Assembly: GCA_025618425.1 (NCBI GenBank)
Contig: CM046849.1
Coordinates: 30,252,843 to 30,316,842, forward strand
Origin: Heliocidaris tuberculata
Lineage: Eukaryota; Echinodermata; Echinoidea; Camarodonta; Echinometridae
Reading direction: 5' to 3'
Length of the DNA stretch: 64,000 nt
Shown: positions 61,612 to 64,000 of the stretch, one piece after another
How the letters are laid out: each line of letters begins with the position of its first letter
Position numbering within the stretch: the first letter of the stretch is position 1
Notes under the pieces: model-generated
Database searches by the model: none
Seen by the model: only the letters and a program-made list of their open reading frames with translations
What the model was told of the DNA's origin: nothing
Translations under genes and position numbers: made by a program

Positions 61612-61827
61612 GGGGGGGGGGGGGGACAGAGAGACAGAGAGACGAAAATCTACTCCCTGAAACAAATTATGATAGAAAGAAAGAAGTCTTGGGACACTGC
61701 GGAAGAAGTTAAAGATTTAATCAATTGAAGGAATGGATTAAAATAATATAAATCTATATTTTGGGCAAAGAAAAATCTATTTCAGTGTATCATGAGCAGC
61801 AAAATGCCTTTTGTCTCTCCCCAGTAA

Positions 61828-61858
<31 letters not shown>

Positions 61859-61919
61859 CGCACACACATTAACACATACACACATAAATAAATAAATAAA
61901 TAAATTTAAAAAAAAATAA

Positions 61920-61981
<62 letters not shown>

Positions 61982-63346
61982 GCTATGTTTACTGTATATA
62001 GAGACACAATTGTAGTTTTTACGTTCTCCTTGCCTCTACTGTTGGTTGAATATGATAAAGTTTTATACATAAAAAAATGAATAGAGAATATATCCCCTAA
62101 AAATAAAAAGAACCATGAATTTACTATTTCTCAAATTATCAACCGTTAGATTCCGAACTTACTTATCTTGAGGGTCGTCCAATTTTATTTGTATATAGTG
62201 TCTACGGGGCACCAAATGCAACACTTGTGGTCGGTAACAAAATATATCTAACAAATCGATATAAATGGACAGTTTTGTTGCATTACAAATTTCGTTGTTT
62301 TCCTTTCAGAACTACAAGTGAATAATGTTCAAGGTTATGTCTATAATGAAATAAAATATTTTTTTCTATTGCATCTAGTTAGCCAAAACCAATTTGATGA
62401 TCAATTTTCTTTAAATAGCTTGAGTAAATACATGTTCCATTCCGAATTTCATGTTTGCAAAAATATGGCAGAAAGAATACACTTACGTCACCCTAGGACA
62501 ACTACCCCTTCGGACAATGACCACCAGGGCAACTACCCACGAATGGGATGTGGTATAAGGGGATAACGTATCGGGTAGTTATCTTGAGGGAGTTATGGTT
62601 GTCCTAAGTTATAATGAGTTATCCTTAGTTACGGTTGTCCTAAGTTGTCTTACGTTATGCTAAGAAAACTATGTTGTTCCCTCAATTGTTGTCGCCTCAT
62701 AGTGATTGTTGTTGTCGTCCTAAGAAACCGTCATATTAAGTTGTTTTCGTCCCACAGCTTTCCAAGTTATTTAAAGAAAATTGGTCATCAAATTGGTTTT
62801 GGCTAACTAACTGCAATAGAAAAAAATATTTCATTTCGTTATAGACATAACCTTGACCATTATCAGTATATCCTTAACTTTCAATCTTGAAAGAGAGGTA
62901 TAGCTACGATGACGAATTCTCTTCTGAAACTGTTTCTTATCGGTTACGTGTCGTTTTTCCGAAGGTTCATAATTCCGAAGGTTCGTAATTCAAAAAATGA
63001 AATAGGGTTCAGAATTCCTAAATTGTAATAGAACCCAACATCATTTTTCAGAATTACGAACCTTCGGAATAATGAACCCTATTTCATTTTCGGAATTATG
63101 AACGCCCTGGTATGGGAATTTTGTGTTTTGGAATCATGAAACTTCGGAATCATGAACCTTCGGAAAAAACGAGTATTCCACCATTTTATCATGCCTGCAA
63201 TGATTCATCGGTCCACTCTTTAGAATGACGTTGATCTTGATGACATCATCTCCTACGTTAAACGGGCAGGAGGCAACGTCGGCAGCGTGTTCAAAAGAGC
63301 ATTTAAAGGATTCTCAGTCAACCTTTCCAACCAAGTCCTTGATATG
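61417..63346 (+). CDS. Proteinase K-like subtilase paralogue, first two coding exons (3' beyond window)
   Basis: The exons are 61417-61521 and 63224-63346, joined in phase 0 with donors GTAAGA and GTAAGG. Exon 1 encodes a signal peptide (MRAFVPFILVAAAYA) and the propeptide start RVREPIPNSYIVKIH. Exon 2 encodes NDVDLDDIISYVKRAGGNVG and FKRAFKGFSVNLSNQVLDM, an I9-type inhibitor domain. Exon lengths, phases and wording closely match the first two exons of the minus-strand gene at 53813-52916. The ATG lies six bases after the acceptor AATACAG, as in that gene. The catalytic domain must lie to the right of the window. The only in-window evidence is propeptide and signal sequence, so whether the protease is active is unknown. 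Confidence 0.88.
61545..61625 (+). repeat. (GA)n and poly-G array in intron 1
   Basis: TTACAGAGAGAGGGAGG, then GA repeats, then a G run. The minus-strand paralogue has TTACAGAGAGAGAAAG and a G run at the same place in its first intron, suggesting common ancestry. Confidence 0.85.
61826..61979 (+). repeat. (CA)n, (AAAT)n and (AT)n arrays
   Basis: CA units at 61826-61876, AAAT units near 61885-61905 and about 29 AT units at 61922-61979, all in the first intron of the subtilase paralogue. Confidence 0.92.
62945..63172. repeat. GGTTCATAATTCCGAA element, copy 3
   Basis: Bounded by ACGTGTCGTTTTTCCGAAGG and CTTCGGAAAAAACGAGTA. It has the same tandem-plus-inverted motif structure as 35378-35975 and ends about 50 bases before the acceptor of the exon at 63224. 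Confidence 0.8.
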
Positions 63347-63555
63347 GTAAGGAATTCATATTTCTTGGTGCTAACTTGTGATGAAAATGAGCAGGGCGGA
63401 TGTAGGGTTTTGTATTAGGGAAGAGGGGCACAATGAAGAAAAATATCTTGCAAGCAAAAAAAGAAAACAAAAATACCCCCCCCAAAAAAAAAATCAATAA
63501 AAAAAAAAAAATAATAATTTCCACTTGCCTTCTGCGTCAAAATTTCAAGGGGTAC

Positions 63556-63601
63556 ATTAGTAGTAGTAGATAGTAGTAGTAGTAGTAGTAGTAGTAGTAA
63601 C

Positions 63602-63660
<59 letters not shown>

Positions 63661-63689
63661 ATGGTAGTAGTAGTAGTAGTAGTAGTAAC

Positions 63690-63738
<49 letters not shown>

Positions 63739-63756
63739 CTAGTAGTACTAGTAGTA

Positions 63757-63809
<53 letters not shown>

Positions 63810-63893
63810 AAAGTAGTACTAGTAGTAGCAATAGTAGTATTTCAGTAGTAGTAGTATTTTTAGTATTAGTACAGTCGTCGTAGTAGTAGACAA
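63556..63893 (+). repeat. (GTA)n trinucleotide array
   Basis: About 340 bases of AGT units with occasional ACT, ATG and AAC variants in the second intron of the subtilase paralogue. Confidence 0.95.
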
Positions 63894-64000
63894 ATAAACA
63901 GACCTTATTAAAAATACATGTACATTAAGATGCACGAGTTAATATTATTACGCCCCCTCCTTTTTATTTAGTTTAAGAGGGGTGAGGGGCAAGGAACGAT

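Overview
This is eukaryotic, intron-rich animal DNA. It has short phase-matched exons with GT/AG borders, tRNA-derived SINEs, LINE 3' tails, many MITEs with terminal inverted repeats (TIRs), and very frequent (TC)n/(GA)n, poly-G and trinucleotide arrays. Gene content and repeat style best fit an echinoderm, most likely a sea urchin. That assignment is inference; no species marker was seen. There is no operon, CRISPR array, prophage or other prokaryotic feature.

Five protein-coding loci can be supported. (1) 1284-7807, + strand: the last seven exons of an EF-hand protein whose 5' part lies in or beyond the N gap at 64-563. (2) 9107-14840, - strand, convergent with (1): a betaine-homocysteine S-methyltransferase-like enzyme in six exons with the N-terminal exon unassigned. 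Its zinc cysteines are intact but several recalled substrate-pocket residues are replaced. (3) 29635-37252, + strand: a two-exon class A GPCR with a 6.2-kb intron in the third intracellular loop. (4) 40453-53813, - strand: a complete proteinase K-like subtilase in eight coding exons, with an upstream non-coding exon and TATA-like box near 55.4-55.5 kb. (5) 61417-63346, + strand: the first two coding exons of a head-to-head paralogue of (4), running off the right edge.

The rest is mostly mobile and simple-sequence DNA. Between 15 and 28 kb lie a decayed LINE reverse-transcriptase end, SINEs, hAT-type MITEs (three in the window have exact 8-bp target duplications) and hairpin-type elements. The GPCR and subtilase introns carry more of these, including inverted pairs that could fold in the pre-mRNA. 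Long arrays occur at 38.5 kb (GTA), 39.6-40.4 kb (TCCA/ATCA), 52.5 kb (CAT/CAC) and 63.6 kb (GTA).

The genes do not form a pathway. The most biologically notable items are the divergent subtilase pair, the BHMT-like enzyme with an altered pocket and a duplicated splice-site fragment, the GPCR with non-canonical switch motifs, and the dense nested MITEs. I did not find a clearly new system. Exon limits were read by eye from splice consensus and reading-frame phase and have no transcript support.
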